A stretch of DNA of 64,000 nt from Prolixibacter sp. NT017 (GCF_009617875.1 NZ_BLAV01000001.1:2604001-2668000), one strand, 5' to 3'. Counted from the stretch's first letter, positions 18,161 through 28,294 are shown. A program made the numbers and translations. Notes: generated from the letters alone by a model not told the origin.

Positions 18161-20476
18161 ATGGCAAAAAAATTTCAGGATGATGCCCTACTGTACCACT
18201 CACAGGGCCGGCCAGGAAAAATTGAGGTAATTCCAACCAAACCGTATAGTACCCAGAAAGACCTTTCATTAGCCTACAGTCCGGGAGTTGCTGTTCCTTG
18301 TCTGGAAATAGAGAAAAATCCGGAAGATGCATACAATTACACCGCCAAAGGCAACCTCGTAGCAGTTATCTCCAACGGAACAGCCGTATTAGGCCTGGGA
18401 AATATCGGAGCGCTTGCAGGCAAACCCGTCATGGAAGGAAAAGGATTGCTTTTCAAAACCTTTGCCGACATCGACGTATTCGATATTGAGTTGGACACGC
18501 AGGACGTCGAGAAATTCATCCAGACCGTCTCCCTGATTGCTCCCACGTTCGGCGGTATCAATCTCGAAGATATTAAAGCACCGGAGTGCTTCGAAATTGA
18601 GCAGCGATTAAAAGAAACGCTCAACATCCCGGTGATGCACGATGATCAGCACGGTACTGCCATTATTTCGTCAGCTGCATTCCTGAATGCACTGGAAATA
18701 ACCGGGAAAAAAATTGAAGAAATCAAAGTGGTTGTGAACGGAGCCGGCGCTTCCGCAGTAGCCTGTTCCAAGCTTTACATTTCACTTGGCGTGAAACGCG
18801 AAAACCTGGTCATGTGCGACTCAAAAGGAGTCATCCATCGTTCACGCACGAACCTGACGCCAACTAAAGCAGAATTTGCTACCGACCGCGACGTGCATAC
18901 GCTGGAAGAAGCACTCCGTGGCGCTGACATGTTCCTCGGATTATCGGTCGCCGATTTGTTGACGGAAGACATGGTTCGTTCAATGAGCGACAACCCGATT
19001 GTCTTCGCTCTCGCGAACCCCAATCCCGAAATCTCGTATGAAAAGGCAAAAGCTTCACGTCCGGATGTCATCTTTGCTACCGGCCGAAGTGATTATCCCA
19101 ACCAGGTGAACAACGTGCTTGGATTCCCGTACATTTTTAGAGGTGCGTTGGACGTTCGGGCAAAAGCCATCAACGAGGAGATGAAAATTGCTGCAGTAAA
19201 AGCACTTGCCGAGCTGGCCAAAAAGCCGGTTCCCGAAATTGTTTCCTCTGCTTACAATCAGAATACCATGAGCTTTGGTCGGGAATATCTGATTCCCAAA
19301 CCGCTCGATCCCCGTTTGATATCGACCATTTCGGTGGCTGTTGCTCAGGCAGCTATCGAATCGGGAGTTGCCCGACATGAAATAGCTGACTGGAATGCCT
19401 ACCGCGATGAACTGGATCGCAGGCTGGGACACGATAATGCACTGATCCGGACCATTCGCGACCGGACGAAGAAATCAGGAAAACGGATTGTATTTGCTGA
19501 AGGCGGTAAGCTTAAGATTCTCCAGGCTGCCCAGAATGTGCTTCACGAAGAGATTGCCACTCCGATTCTTTTGGGTAACAAGGAAAAAATTCTCCGGCTG
19601 GCCAGTGAAAACAACATTGACATTGAAGGAGCAACCATCGTTGAATTCTTTGGCAAAGAAGAAGCCTGCCGTCGCGAAGATTATGCGAAAGTTCTTTTTG
19701 AAAAAAGACAACGCAAAGGCCTTACCCTGCAGGAAGCCAATGACCGAATGTATAACCGCGACCATTTTGGCATCATGATGGTCGAGATGGGCGATGCTGA
19801 TGCCTTTATTTCAGGTTATTCGACTAAATATTCCGATATCATCCGTCCAGCACTGCGCATCATCGGCACCAATAATCCCGGAAGACACATTGCCGGTATG
19901 TACATGGTCATGACCAAAAGAGGGCCGATTTTCCTCGCGGATACCACAGTTAACTCCGAGCCGAATGCCGAGACACTGATGGCAACCACCCTACTGGCCG
20001 ACAGAGCTATTCGCCGTTTCAACATCGAACCGGTGATTGCCATGCTCTCCTATTCCAACTTTGGTTCGGTCCGGAAAGGAAACCCGGAAACACCGCGCAA
20101 AGCGGTAGAAATGTTGCATGAGCAGCATCCCGATGTGATTGTTGACGGTGAGATACAAGCCAACTTTGCCCTGAACAAAAAGATACGGATGGAGAAATTT
20201 CCGTTTGCCAAATGGGGCGACAAACATATCAATACGCTGATTTTCCCGAGTCTCAGTTCAGGAAACATCGCATATAAACTGCTCCAGGAACTTGGCGGTT
20301 ATGAGATTATTGGCCCGATATTGCTGGGAATCGACAAGCCGGTTCACATTATCCCCATCGAAAGTTCGGTTCGTGAAATTGTGAACATGTCAACCATCGC
20401 CGCTCTCGATTCCATTTGCATGGAAAAATGTGACGACGAAGATACGAATGAGCCCCATCGGCTAGTCAGCCAATAA
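18161..20476 (+). CDS. maeB: NADP-dependent malic enzyme with phosphotransacetylase-like domain (MaeB)
   Basis: A 771-residue cytosolic enzyme for oxidative decarboxylation of malate to pyruvate, providing NADPH. Residues 1-420 hold the malic enzyme half: AYSPGVAVPCLEI, GNIGALAGKPVMEGK, IPVMHDDQHGTAIIS and the nucleotide-binding VVVNGAGASAVACSKL. Residues 430-760 are a phosphate acetyltransferase-like half (KRIVFAEGGKLKILQAAQ, MMVEMGDADAFISGYS, FPSLSSGNIAYKLLQEL), which in this family is regulatory (acetyl-CoA) rather than catalytic. Full-length with no gaps. It has a strong terminator 11 bp after the stop and is probably monocistronic. Confidence 0.96.
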   Translation: MAKKFQDDALLYHSQGRPGKIEVIPTKPYSTQKDLSLAYSPGVAVPCLEIEKNPEDAYNYTAKGNLVAVISNGTAVLGLGNIGALAGKPVMEGKGLLFKTFADIDVFDIELDTQDVEKFIQTVSLIAPTFGGINLEDIKAPECFEIEQRLKETLNIPVMHDDQHGTAIISSAAFLNALEITGKKIEEIKVVVNGAGASAVACSKLYISLGVKRENLVMCDSKGVIHRSRTNLTPTKAEFATDRDVHTLEEALRGADMFLGLSVADLLTEDMVRSMSDNPIVFALANPNPEISYEKAKASRPDVIFATGRSDYPNQVNNVLGFPYIFRGALDVRAKAINEEMKIAAVKALAELAKKPVPEIVSSAYNQNTMSFGREYLIPKPLDPRLISTISVAVAQAAIESGVARHEIADWNAYRDELDRRLGHDNALIRTIRDRTKKSGKRIVFAEGGKLKILQAAQNVLHEEIATPILLGNKEKILRLASENNIDIEGATIVEFFGKEEACRREDYAKVLFEKRQRKGLTLQEANDRMYNRDHFGIMMVEMGDADAFISGYSTKYSDIIRPALRIIGTNNPGRHIAGMYMVMTKRGPIFLADTTVNSEPNAETLMATTLLADRAIRRFNIEPVIAMLSYSNFGSVRKGNPETPRKAVEMLHEQHPDVIVDGEIQANFALNKKIRMEKFPFAKWGDKHINTLIFPSLSSGNIAYKLLQELGGYEIIGPILLGIDKPVHIIPIESSVREIVNMSTIAALDSICMEKCDDEDTNEPHRLVSQ

Positions 20477-20486
20477 AGGAGGTAAC

Positions 20487-20530
20487 AAAAGCCGGAACGA
20501 GTAGCGAATTCGTTCCGGCTTTTTATTTTG
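20487..20530 (+). terminator. Terminator of maeB
   Basis: AGCCGGAACGA (20490-20500) pairs with TCGTTCCGGCT (20510-20520), an 11-bp stem followed by TTTTATTTTG. Confidence 0.92.
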
Positions 20531-20673
20531 TTTTTACCCATTACAAATTTCCGGAAACCGGAATTTCATCCCGTCATATGCCTGCATCGAATTTCAGCAA
20601 TTTGTAACTTTACACATTGATAATCTGCATATGAGCAGACCCTTTGTTGATTCATTCTGATACAAGCTAACGT

Positions 20674-21150
20674 ATGAAAACTGCCATTATCTATCGAACC
20701 AAACACGGTACCACAGATACCGTTTCCCGCACCATGGCTCAAAAGCTGAGCGCCGACGAAGTCACCCTCATCAACCTGAAGAAATACCCGAAACCGGATC
20801 TGCGGGATTTTGGACGCATTATTGTGGGCGGATCCATTCACGCCGGAGCGATTCAAAAGCAGGTTAAAAACTTCTGCAAAGAACGCCTCGATGACCTTCA
20901 GCAAAAAGAGGTGGGATTATTCATCTGCTGCATGGACCGCGAGTTACAGGAAAAAGAATTCGAAGATGCTTTTCCGGAAGAATTAAAAACCCACGCTAAA
21001 GCCACAGGAATTATGGGCGGCGAATTTGTATTCGAACGGATGAATTTTCTGGAACGATTCATTGTAAAGAAAATCTCGAAACCCGACCATTCCGTTTCGG
21101 AAATCGATGAGGAAGCCATCGATGCTTTCGTGAGTCGTTTGCAGGGCTGA
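20674..21150 (+). CDS. Flavodoxin-domain protein, HemG-like
   Basis: A 158-residue flavodoxin fold protein. The N-terminal phosphate-binding loop for FMN is YRTKHGTTDTVS (residues 7-18). IIVGGSIHAGAIQKQVKNF and VGLFICCMDRE are typical of the Flavodoxin_5 group, which contains protoporphyrinogen oxidase HemG. In Bacteroidota such proteins are often stand-alone redox carriers, so HemG activity is not assured. It lies between maeB and a DUF4199 gene with no operon partner in haem synthesis. Confidence 0.8.
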   Translation: MKTAIIYRTKHGTTDTVSRTMAQKLSADEVTLINLKKYPKPDLRDFGRIIVGGSIHAGAIQKQVKNFCKERLDDLQQKEVGLFICCMDRELQEKEFEDAFPEELKTHAKATGIMGGEFVFERMNFLERFIVKKISKPDHSVSEIDEEAIDAFVSRLQG

Positions 21151-21273
21151 TTAAAAATCACAATTTAGTCACACTCCATTGCCAGAATTGGCCTTCTGTT
21201 TTCTTTGCCGAAAAAAGAATAACTTTAGGTGAATTGAATCGTATTTGCCTAAACACCTAAACTAACAGAACTT

Positions 21274-21777
21274 ATGAAAAACATTGGCATTGAAATCAAA
21301 TGGGCACTTATTTTCGTCATTATCCAACTGTTGTGGATGTTGCTGGAGCGCGTTGCCGGTCTCCACGGTGAAAACATCGATAAACATGCCATGTTCACCA
21401 ACTTTTTTGCCATTCCGGCCATCGCTGTGTATGTCGTTGCGCTACTCGACAAACGCAAAAATCATTACGGCGGATTTATGACCTACGGGCAGGGATTCAT
21501 CAGCGGAGTTATCATCACCGTGATTGTGACCATCCTGAGTCCGCTGACGCAATACCTGGTTGTAACCGTCATTTCACCCGGATATTTTCCCAATGCCATC
21601 GACTATGCAGTGAGCAGTGGCAAGCTAACTCAGGAAGCTGCTGAAATTTACTTCAGCCTGAAAAGCTATATCATCCAGGGATTGATTGGCGCTCCCATTA
21701 TGGGGATTATCACCACCGCTATAGTGGCGCTCTTTACCCGGAAGAATAACAAGCCGGAGGCGGCTGAAGTAGCTTGA
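21274..21777 (+). CDS. DUF4199 family membrane protein
   Basis: A 167-residue inner-membrane protein with four transmembrane helices (about residues 8-28, 42-60, 76-100 and 132-155). The arrangement and the GFMTYGQGFISGVIITV block are characteristic of DUF4199, a Bacteroidota family of unknown function. It ends ahead of a strong hairpin terminator shared with the convergent gene at 21845. Confidence 0.8.
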   Translation: MKNIGIEIKWALIFVIIQLLWMLLERVAGLHGENIDKHAMFTNFFAIPAIAVYVVALLDKRKNHYGGFMTYGQGFISGVIITVIVTILSPLTQYLVVTVISPGYFPNAIDYAVSSGKLTQEAAEIYFSLKSYIIQGLIGAPIMGIITTAIVALFTRKNNKPEAAEVA

Positions 21778-21799
21778 AATATTTAGTAAGATATATGAA

Positions 21800-21838
21800 A
21801 AAAAGAGGCTGTCCTTGATTTGACAGCCTCTTTCATTG
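21800..21838. terminator. Bidirectional terminator between DUF4199 and a convergent gene
   Basis: AAAGAGGCTGTC (21802-21813) pairs with GACAGCCTCTTT (21822-21833). A-runs on the left and T-rich sequence on the right let it serve both strands. Confidence 0.85.
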
Positions 21839-21844
21839 TTATTA

Positions 21845-22618
21845 TCACCAATTTTCTTTTTTCAATGCGTCTTTGTAATTCGTCCACCCGTTTTCCAGGT
21901 ATTTCTCATTAGGTGAAAACTCTCCAGCTCCAACATCCAGATCTCCTGAATCCGGGATTCTGTATTCGCCCCAATTACATTTTTTCACGACATTACTTGC
22001 ATAACTTGTCCATGAACCAACACATTGATTGTTTGAAAAGCCATCACTTTCACGGTTCAAATCGTCATAATAAATTTTGCCGTTATCCATATAAAAGTTA
22101 CTCTTCAAAACTCCTTCAAAAACTCCGCTTCCATGCTGATTTGGATCTTCAAAGAACGTATATCTCGCTAAAAGAACATACTCCCGCTTGGAAAATCGCG
22201 CCATTGCTTCTTCATCATTATTCTTTTTTGCCGCTTCGTAATATTGCTCTTTATCCGGGTCCTCGATCTTTCGGATATGAATGATTTCAATTTTTCCCAT
22301 AAATTGACAAACGTTGTTTTTCACTCTGCTTTTGCCGTTAACATAATACACGGCAGGCTTTTCACTATTCTTGATGATCGTCAGGTATTTGACATTCAAT
22401 CTTTGATAGTTATCACCAATAAATCCCAGGACTGCGCTGTTATTTTTCATCCAAATATCGCTAAAGTCAAAAGCCGTAAATTTGGGGAGTAATTCATCCC
22501 GACTTAGATTTGGCTGACTTAATGCATCCTGTAAAAACTTATCACTTTCAGATACTGGCTGAGCACAAGCAGCTGATGACAGCAGCAACATAAACATCAG
22601 ACTTTTAATTAGCTTCAT
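21845..22618 (-). CDS. Exported protein of unknown function
   Basis: A 257-residue protein. The signal sequence KLIKSLMFMLLLSSAACAQP ends near residue 20; the cleavage could be at CAQP or, less likely, lipidation at Cys. ATG 22618 is preferred over the in-frame ATG at 22636 because it leads straight into the signal peptide. The mature part has mixed alpha/beta character with several aromatic-rich segments (GVFEGVLKSNFYMDNGKIYY, NQCVGSWTSYAS) and three or four Cys that could pair. No family recognised. Composition is slightly more AT-rich than the flanking genes. Confidence 0.6.
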   Translation of the reverse strand: MKLIKSLMFMLLLSSAACAQPVSESDKFLQDALSQPNLSRDELLPKFTAFDFSDIWMKNNSAVLGFIGDNYQRLNVKYLTIIKNSEKPAVYYVNGKSRVKNNVCQFMGKIEIIHIRKIEDPDKEQYYEAAKKNNDEEAMARFSKREYVLLARYTFFEDPNQHGSGVFEGVLKSNFYMDNGKIYYDDLNRESDGFSNNQCVGSWTSYASNVVKKCNWGEYRIPDSGDLDVGAGEFSPNEKYLENGWTNYKDALKKENW

Positions 22619-22724
22619 AGTTTTCAGTTTTAGCATATTCTATTTGATACAGTGGTGACAAAAACGTCAGTTAATAAGATTAAAACTAGTTTACGCCTAA
22701 GATCACAAGTATTTATAAATACCG

Positions 22725-23099
22725 CTATAACGTCTTCATCATCTCGGCCCTTCTAAGTGCAACAATAATTATCATAAGAATTATTGACAAAATAACATAC
22801 GCAACAACTAACCGGTCTCTATATTTTGTCTTATTTTGAATATAACGGTTATACACCATTATGTGTCTTTTCTTGTAGATAAAGAAAAAGTATGTCACAC
22901 TGTAGACCATTAAGAAAATTAAGCCAACGACAACCTTCGAATAAATAGGAACCTTTAGAAAATAACAGAAATAAAAAGAAGCCGATAGAATATTAAAGGA
23001 AATAAAAAAAGACAGACTATGGTAGGCCATTAATACCGCATTATCTCGTCCTGACTTTTGATTGTAATGGTAGAAGTTCCCAAAAATATAATTTAGCAT
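22725..23099 (-). CDS. Small membrane protein of unknown function
   Basis: A 124-residue protein with three transmembrane helices (about 24-46, 53-74 and 95-115), the last two separated by a basic loop (YKKRHIMVYNRYIQNKTKYR). The N-terminal segment NYIFGNFYHYNQKSGR is soluble. No family is recognised. It lies 107 bp upstream of the exported protein gene on the same strand, so joint transcription is possible. AT-rich composition suggests the two form a small accessory patch between DUF4199 and fbp. Confidence 0.5.
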   Translation of the reverse strand: MLNYIFGNFYHYNQKSGRDNAVLMAYHSLSFFISFNILSASFYFCYFLKVPIYSKVVVGLIFLMVYSVTYFFFIYKKRHIMVYNRYIQNKTKYRDRLVVAYVILSIILMIIIVALRRAEMMKTL

Positions 23100-23340
23100 T
23101 ACAGAATACCTTAGGTCGTTTTTATGTTCTTCAAATCTTCTTAATCCCTCCTAAATTAACAAAATATTTTCACCAACATTCGTCGAAGGCTGTCAGGTGT
23201 TGGGCAACACCTCAACTTTCGAAGGGTTTCATGCGTTTGCATGTTATCAAACAACCTTGCCGGCGCATTTTAATGGCATTTGTCATCTTTCAGCTTGCCG
23301 GATGGTTGTTATTTTGTTAACAGACTTCAAATCGCAAGTA

Positions 23341-25320
23341 ATGAGTAATAACGACAATCTCTCCTTTTCAAGAGAAGAACTGCAGGACGAAATCAAGTAC
23401 CTGCGCCTGCTATCCGACCGCTTCCAAAACATCCAATCCGCCAGCACCGAGGTCATCAACCTTGAGGCCATCCTTAATCTTCCGAAAGGAACCGAGCATT
23501 TTTTGAGCGATATCCACGGCGAATACGAAACCTTCAGTCATGCGCTGGCCAATGCATCGGGTGTGGTCCGCAAAAAAATCGATGATGTATTCGGCAAGAA
23601 TATCCGCGAGAAAGACAAAAAGATACTGGCCACGTTAATTTATTACCCGGAAGAGAAACTGGATTTGGTGCTGAAAGAGGAAGAAAATCCGGAAGAGTGG
23701 TTTACCGTTACGCTGCGCCGTCTGGTAGTGGTTGCCCGGGCTGCTGCTTCGAAATACACCCGTTCGAAAGTGCGGAAAGCCATGCCGCCCGATTTTGCCT
23801 ACATCATCGACGAGCTGTTGAACGAGAGCGGCGAGGACAAGGAAAAATACTTCGAAGGCATTATCAGCACCATCATTCGCATCGACCGGGCCGATGCGTT
23901 TATCATCGCCATTTGCCGATTCATTCAGCGACTCCTCATCGACCGTCTTCACGTTATTGGCGATATCTTCGATCGAGGACCATCGCCCGAAAAAGTGATG
24001 GACCGCATCCTGAATTACCATTCGGTCGATATTCAGTGGGGCAACCATGACATGCTGTGGATGGGAGCCGCATCGGGCAACCGGGCGCTGATCGCCAACA
24101 TGATCAGGATTTCACTCCGTTACAACAACATCGATACGCTGGAAGATGCTTACGGAATCAATATGATGCCACTGGCCACGCTGGCGCTTCACTCCTACGA
24201 CAATGACCCGTGTGAGCAATTCATTCCCCTGGTCCTCGACAAGGGGAAAGACAAGGACCTGGTGAAGAAGATGCACAAAGCGATTTCCATCATTCAGTTT
24301 AAACTGGAAGGGCAAATCATCGAGCGCAATCCGCAATTCAACATGCGCGACCGGTTATTGCTCGATAAAGTCGATTACGAGAAAGGGACCATCAAGATTG
24401 GAAACAAATCCTACGAGTTGCTCGACAAGAACTTCCCGACCATCGATCCGAAAAATCCCTACCAATTGAATGAGGAAGAAACAGCGGTAATTGACAAACT
24501 GGCTAACAGCATTAAAAATGCCAACCGTTTGCAGAAACATATTGCCTTCCTGTTCTCACACGGTAGCATGTACCTCACCTTTAACGACAACCTGATGTAT
24601 CATGGATGTATTCCCATGACGAAAAAAGGTGAATTTCAGTCACTGGAAATTGAAGGAACGGCCTATTCCGGCAAGGCTCTTTGTGATCACTTTGACCGGA
24701 TGGCCCGCAAGGCTTACCAATTCCGCTTTCAACGGAAGTACGAACCCATCAGCGATTACATGTGGTACCTGTGGTGCGGCGCTTCTTCTCCCCTTTTCGG
24801 GAAAACGAAGATGGCGACGTTCGAGCGCTATTTTCTGGCCGAGAAAGAAACTCATGCTGAAGGAAAGAATTCCTACTACTCGCTGGTTTACGATGATGAA
24901 ACATACTGCGATAAAATCCTGAACGAGTTCGGCATCGGCGGCCCCAATTCGCACATCATCAACGGCCATGTGCCGGTGCAGGTGAAGAAAGGCGAAACGC
25001 CCATCAAAGCCGGAGGCAAACTTTTCGTTATCGACGGTGGCATGTCGAAACCGTACCAGAAAGTGACCGGTGTTTCAGGCTACACCCTTATCTACAATTC
25101 CTATGGTTTGGTGCTGGTGGAACACGAACACTTCGATTCGCGGCAAACCGCCATCCTCGAAGAGAAAGACATTATCTCGAAGCGGATTTACATCGAGGCC
25201 AGTGCCCAGCGTATGCGCGTAAAAGAGACCGATATTGGTAAAAGCTTGCTGGCACAAATAGAGGATCTGCACAAACTTCTCGCCGCCTACAAACGCGGTT
25301 TAATTAAGGAACGTTTCTGA
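23341..25320 (+). CDS. fbp: Fructose-1,6-bisphosphatase, class III
   Basis: A 659-residue gluconeogenic phosphatase of the class III (firmicute/Bacteroidota) type, a calcineurin-like metallophosphatase. Metal-site motifs are in order: LSDIHGEYETF, GDIFDRGPSPEKVMDRI and WGNHDMLWMGAASGN, with later HGSMYLTFNDNLMYHGCIP and INGHVPVQVKKGE. The frame is open back to 23197, but ATG 23341 is chosen because the family begins with the helix SREELQDEIKYLRLLSDRF. A stretch of about 240 bp with no gene precedes it. It ends shortly before the hairpin at 25380. Confidence 0.95.
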   Translation: MSNNDNLSFSREELQDEIKYLRLLSDRFQNIQSASTEVINLEAILNLPKGTEHFLSDIHGEYETFSHALANASGVVRKKIDDVFGKNIREKDKKILATLIYYPEEKLDLVLKEEENPEEWFTVTLRRLVVVARAAASKYTRSKVRKAMPPDFAYIIDELLNESGEDKEKYFEGIISTIIRIDRADAFIIAICRFIQRLLIDRLHVIGDIFDRGPSPEKVMDRILNYHSVDIQWGNHDMLWMGAASGNRALIANMIRISLRYNNIDTLEDAYGINMMPLATLALHSYDNDPCEQFIPLVLDKGKDKDLVKKMHKAISIIQFKLEGQIIERNPQFNMRDRLLLDKVDYEKGTIKIGNKSYELLDKNFPTIDPKNPYQLNEEETAVIDKLANSIKNANRLQKHIAFLFSHGSMYLTFNDNLMYHGCIPMTKKGEFQSLEIEGTAYSGKALCDHFDRMARKAYQFRFQRKYEPISDYMWYLWCGASSPLFGKTKMATFERYFLAEKETHAEGKNSYYSLVYDDETYCDKILNEFGIGGPNSHIINGHVPVQVKKGETPIKAGGKLFVIDGGMSKPYQKVTGVSGYTLIYNSYGLVLVEHEHFDSRQTAILEEKDIISKRIYIEASAQRMRVKETDIGKSLLAQIEDLHKLLAAYKRGLIKERF

Positions 25321-25379
25321 CAAAAATAAAGGAGGCCCGCCAGCCTCCCGTTAACGTGTGAATACGTTTATATATCTCA

Positions 25380-25403
25380 GGGGGCTTTGCCCCCTTTTTT
25401 TTT
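25380..25403 (+). terminator. Terminator after fbp
   Basis: GGGGGC, loop TTT, GCCCCC (25380-25394), then nine T. It sits 60 bp after the fbp stop and immediately before the first hairpin-repeat element. Confidence 0.85.
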
Positions 25404-25418
25404 GCCTTGCCTGATTTT

Positions 25419-25725
25419 GTAGAAGCCCTTCAGGCTTCTCTTTATTTTATGTCGCCTTCTACCTGGGGGCGATGCCCCCAGCTTCGGCGTATCAGGCTTT
25501 CAGCCTGTTTTAGGATATACACAATCATATTTCGGACGACATTTTATCAAATAAAAAACACATCAATTTCACAACGCCTGAGTTTAGGCCAATTCAATTA
25601 TTAAAAAACGAAAAACACATCTAAATTTGGAAATACCGGAGCCTGAAGGGCTCCTGCGCCATAGCTTGGGGCATCGCCCCAAGAGAATGAACCAACGAAA
25701 ATCCCCCAGCCTGAAGGGCTGGCAC
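25419..25725. repeat. REP/BIME-like hairpin element, copy A
   Basis: Left half: hairpin GAAGCC-CTTCA-GGCTTC (about 25422), GGGGGCGATGCCCCC (about 25466-25480) and CAGGCTTTCAGCCTG. After a 110-bp AT-rich middle, the right half: GAGCCTGAAGGGCTC (about 25639), CTTGGGGCATCGCCCCAAG (about 25665-25683) and CAGCCTGAAGGGCTG. The right half is essentially the left half inverted, which makes the whole a bacterial interspersed mosaic element. It fills the gap between convergent fbp and the esterase gene. Confidence 0.9.
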
Positions 25726-25734
25726 AAGCCCCAC

Positions 25735-26841
25735 TTATTCATTCAACAGCTGCCTAAAGAACGGCACCAGTTCATCAGCCATCTTCGCCTGGTCGTCCTT
25801 GTCGGGATGACCGCCACAACCATGTCCCTGAATATCGTGGAACTCAAAAATCCGGATGGGTTGGGCTACCGGCTTCTCGTTAAAATGGTCGGCTACCTTG
25901 TGCAGGCAATCCATTAATACAGCATTCTCGGTCGAATCCAGAATCGGACTATTCAGCAGAGCTACCTGTACGCCGGGATAGTATTTGTAAATCGTGTCGA
26001 CGAAGGAGATATAATGGCTGACAAACATTTCCGGATTAAAAGGCTTCCTCGCGTGGATGGTATCCCCCTCCGACATATCGTTCGTGCCCAGACAAATGCT
26101 CACCACATCGGGCCGGAAGCGTGAGAAATCCCATCGTTTGGTGCTGTCGGTATTCAGGTAGCGATTGCCATACACTTGCGGCATCGACGGGCCGGTCATG
26201 TTCCAGGTGCGGTAAATCCCGATACCGGAAACCGAGCTCAGCATAAACTGGGCATGCAACGCACGCGCCACTCGCGGACCATAAGCCCAGTACGAATTGT
26301 GTTGATCCTGGTACTCGCCGCTGCCGCAGGGAATCAGTTTCCAGTCGATGCCCACGCCGCAGGTAATGGAGTTGCCGATGAATTCGATTTTCTTTTCGGG
26401 AAGCGCCGGTGGTAGCAGCAAATTATCGACCTCAGCACCACCGAAGATGATATCTCCAATCATCGATTCGGTCGATTTGTATACTGTTACAGTGTGCTCT
26501 TTTGCCTTCCCCGTTACCGGGACGTTGTACCAGGTAGCTGTATCCGAAGCAATCTTCATTTTGGTCAGGTAAACACTGTCGACGACAATGGACACGTAGT
26601 TGTAATCCGAGCCATTTTTCCCGATTTTCAATGATACGTTGCAGGAATCGCCGGTAAAACGAAGCGTAACCGACGACGCCGAACCGATCAGTACCACATC
26701 GCCATTACTCAACCGGTCAGTCCTTCCCGCATACTGAAAGCTTTTATTGTCGGGGGTAAAAATCTTCAGGGTATGCTGTTGGCAGCCATTAGAAAAAACT
26801 GCTAAAGCCATCATCAACAGGATTATTGCCGTTTGTCTCAT
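25735..26841 (-). CDS. SGNH/GDSL esterase lipoprotein, CE2-like
   Basis: A 368-residue exported lipoprotein with lipobox Cys at 20 (VFSNGC). Residues 25-145 form a jelly-roll accessory domain. The SGNH hydrolase domain has Ser158 in FIGNSITCG, the block LGTNDMS, and the C-terminal His/Asp in GGHPDKDD. That order (jelly roll, then SGNH) is the layout of carbohydrate esterase family 2 enzymes, which remove acetyl groups from xylan or other glycans. The substrate is not determined. It is not part of a recognisable polysaccharide utilisation locus here. Its 3' end is 10 bp from repeat copy A. Confidence 0.88.
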   Translation of the reverse strand: MRQTAIILLMMALAVFSNGCQQHTLKIFTPDNKSFQYAGRTDRLSNGDVVLIGSASSVTLRFTGDSCNVSLKIGKNGSDYNYVSIVVDSVYLTKMKIASDTATWYNVPVTGKAKEHTVTVYKSTESMIGDIIFGGAEVDNLLLPPALPEKKIEFIGNSITCGVGIDWKLIPCGSGEYQDQHNSYWAYGPRVARALHAQFMLSSVSGIGIYRTWNMTGPSMPQVYGNRYLNTDSTKRWDFSRFRPDVVSICLGTNDMSEGDTIHARKPFNPEMFVSHYISFVDTIYKYYPGVQVALLNSPILDSTENAVLMDCLHKVADHFNEKPVAQPIRIFEFHDIQGHGCGGHPDKDDQAKMADELVPFFRQLLNE

Positions 26842-27012
26842 CGAAAATCGTTTTTATGTTGTCATTCGTACAAAAAGGTGGTCTAAAATAGAGAAAATAT
26901 TGGTTCAGGTCGGGGAGCGATTCAAGGGAAAAGCAATTTCCAAACTAAATTGGATACTCGGACATACATAATAACAGCGCAAAGCTCCCTGGTATGAAAC
27001 TCTATGTTCCAG

Positions 27013-27756
27013 TTATTTATTTATAAAAATCGGGGTCATAAATATAATTTTTGAAATCTTGTTCTTGCGGACAAAAACACTCAGGAAGTCGCCAACCTGG
27101 TCAAAATACTTATAATCTGAAATTTTATAATCACTACCACACATGGGACTTAAACCGTCTGACAAGGTATAGCTCAATAGTACATATACAGCCGCCCCAT
27201 CTTTTCTTTCAACTTTGTCAAAATGTAATTTTACCTGCTTTATCTCCTTCTTAAATTCGTTGACTAGCTCTTCCGAATCAATGCTGACTCCATTTTTGTC
27301 AAAAATCAAGATGTTCTGAAGATAAAACGGAAGATCATAGGACAATTCATCACACGGACTCCGCATCTCTTCATCGTAAATGACCTCTTTGCCTGCTGTT
27401 ATAATCAAATGATTCCCTGTTTTATTAACCCTAATCTCATTCCTGTTTTTATGAAGATTTGAGATTAATCCATTAAATACCTCCGGAAAATCATAATAAT
27501 CAATGAATGCAAGTAAATCATTTATGTTTTCGGGATACGAGTAGTATAAACGATAAAACGACTCTATAATCATCCCAATCCCACCATAATTATCTTGCTG
27601 CTGTGGCTGAAGAGTGTCACTGGATTGGCTACTATCAGGAAAAGTTGAACTGCCTTGGTTCACTCTCTCCTGCCGGATACCCGTCAACCTCTCCTGGGCA
27701 TGCAAATTGCCAACGAAGAATAGACTAATCAATACAACAAATAATATGGCTCTCAT
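27013..27756 (-). CDS. Exported protein of unknown function
   Basis: A 247-residue protein from ATG 27756, chosen because it opens a clean signal peptide (RAILFVVLISLFFVGNLHAQ). A longer frame to 27828 has no such logic. A Ser/Gln-rich linker (SSTFPDSSQSSDTLQPQQQD) follows, then a globular domain with SYPENINDLLAFIDYYDFPE and a Cys pair. No family recognised. AT-rich compared with neighbours. Confidence 0.55.
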   Translation of the reverse strand: MRAILFVVLISLFFVGNLHAQERLTGIRQERVNQGSSTFPDSSQSSDTLQPQQQDNYGGIGMIIESFYRLYYSYPENINDLLAFIDYYDFPEVFNGLISNLHKNRNEIRVNKTGNHLIITAGKEVIYDEEMRSPCDELSYDLPFYLQNILIFDKNGVSIDSEELVNEFKKEIKQVKLHFDKVERKDGAAVYVLLSYTLSDGLSPMCGSDYKISDYKYFDQVGDFLSVFVRKNKISKIIFMTPIFINK

Positions 27757-27828
27757 TTGTTTAATTTTGTGGTGAGCTGTTAGTTTCGTATTGGATACAG
27801 GCATAAACTTACTACATATTTCTTCCAT

Positions 27829-28294
27829 CCCGAATAATTATAATATGCTTTAAAATCAATCTTTCAACTCATTTCCGGAAGTATAAATCTATCTGAACCC
27901 ATTCTAAATTAATTCTAATTTTCAATTCATTATAAAAGATACTCACAACTCCTTATTTGTGGTGAACGGTCGTTTTTTGATGGTGAACGTATCAATCTGT
28001 GTGGTGAACGGCAAAATCGGCCATTTTTCACTCCTCAAAATAGTAGCCATAAATGGAGATGCTACGATACCAAGGCTTGCATTTTTTTGTATTCTATTTT
28101 AAATTAGATATCCAACGATATAGTTACAGGACATTTAACCATTAAAACAGATATTTAATTACAACGCATATTCAATTAAAACAAACTTTAACTATACTAC
28201 TTGTCATGCCAGCCCCTCTCCGCTCCATCCCGATGGTTCGACACGGTTGGGTTGATAGCGCCGACAAACAATTGTTAAACTAAATCGATTCACT
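27829..28294. promoter_or_regulatory. Intergenic region with three 21-bp-spaced GGTGAACG repeats
   Basis: A 466-bp AT-rich gap. GGTGAACG occurs at 27961, 27982 and 28003, exactly 21 bp apart (two helical turns), so all three lie on one face of the DNA. The fuller repeat is GTGGTGAACGG for the first and third. It lies about 290 bp before the ATG at 28295 and about 200 bp from the start of the divergent gene. It could be a multi-site regulator operator. I see no other feature here. Confidence 0.45.

Noticed and set aside
25407..25917. Short plus-strand open frames in and after repeat copy A
   Set aside because: They read hairpin repeats or the antisense of the esterase gene.
27961..28010. Origin or plasmid iterons
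   Set aside because: Only three short repeats, no replication gene or AT-rich/DnaA-box setting; a regulator site is simpler.
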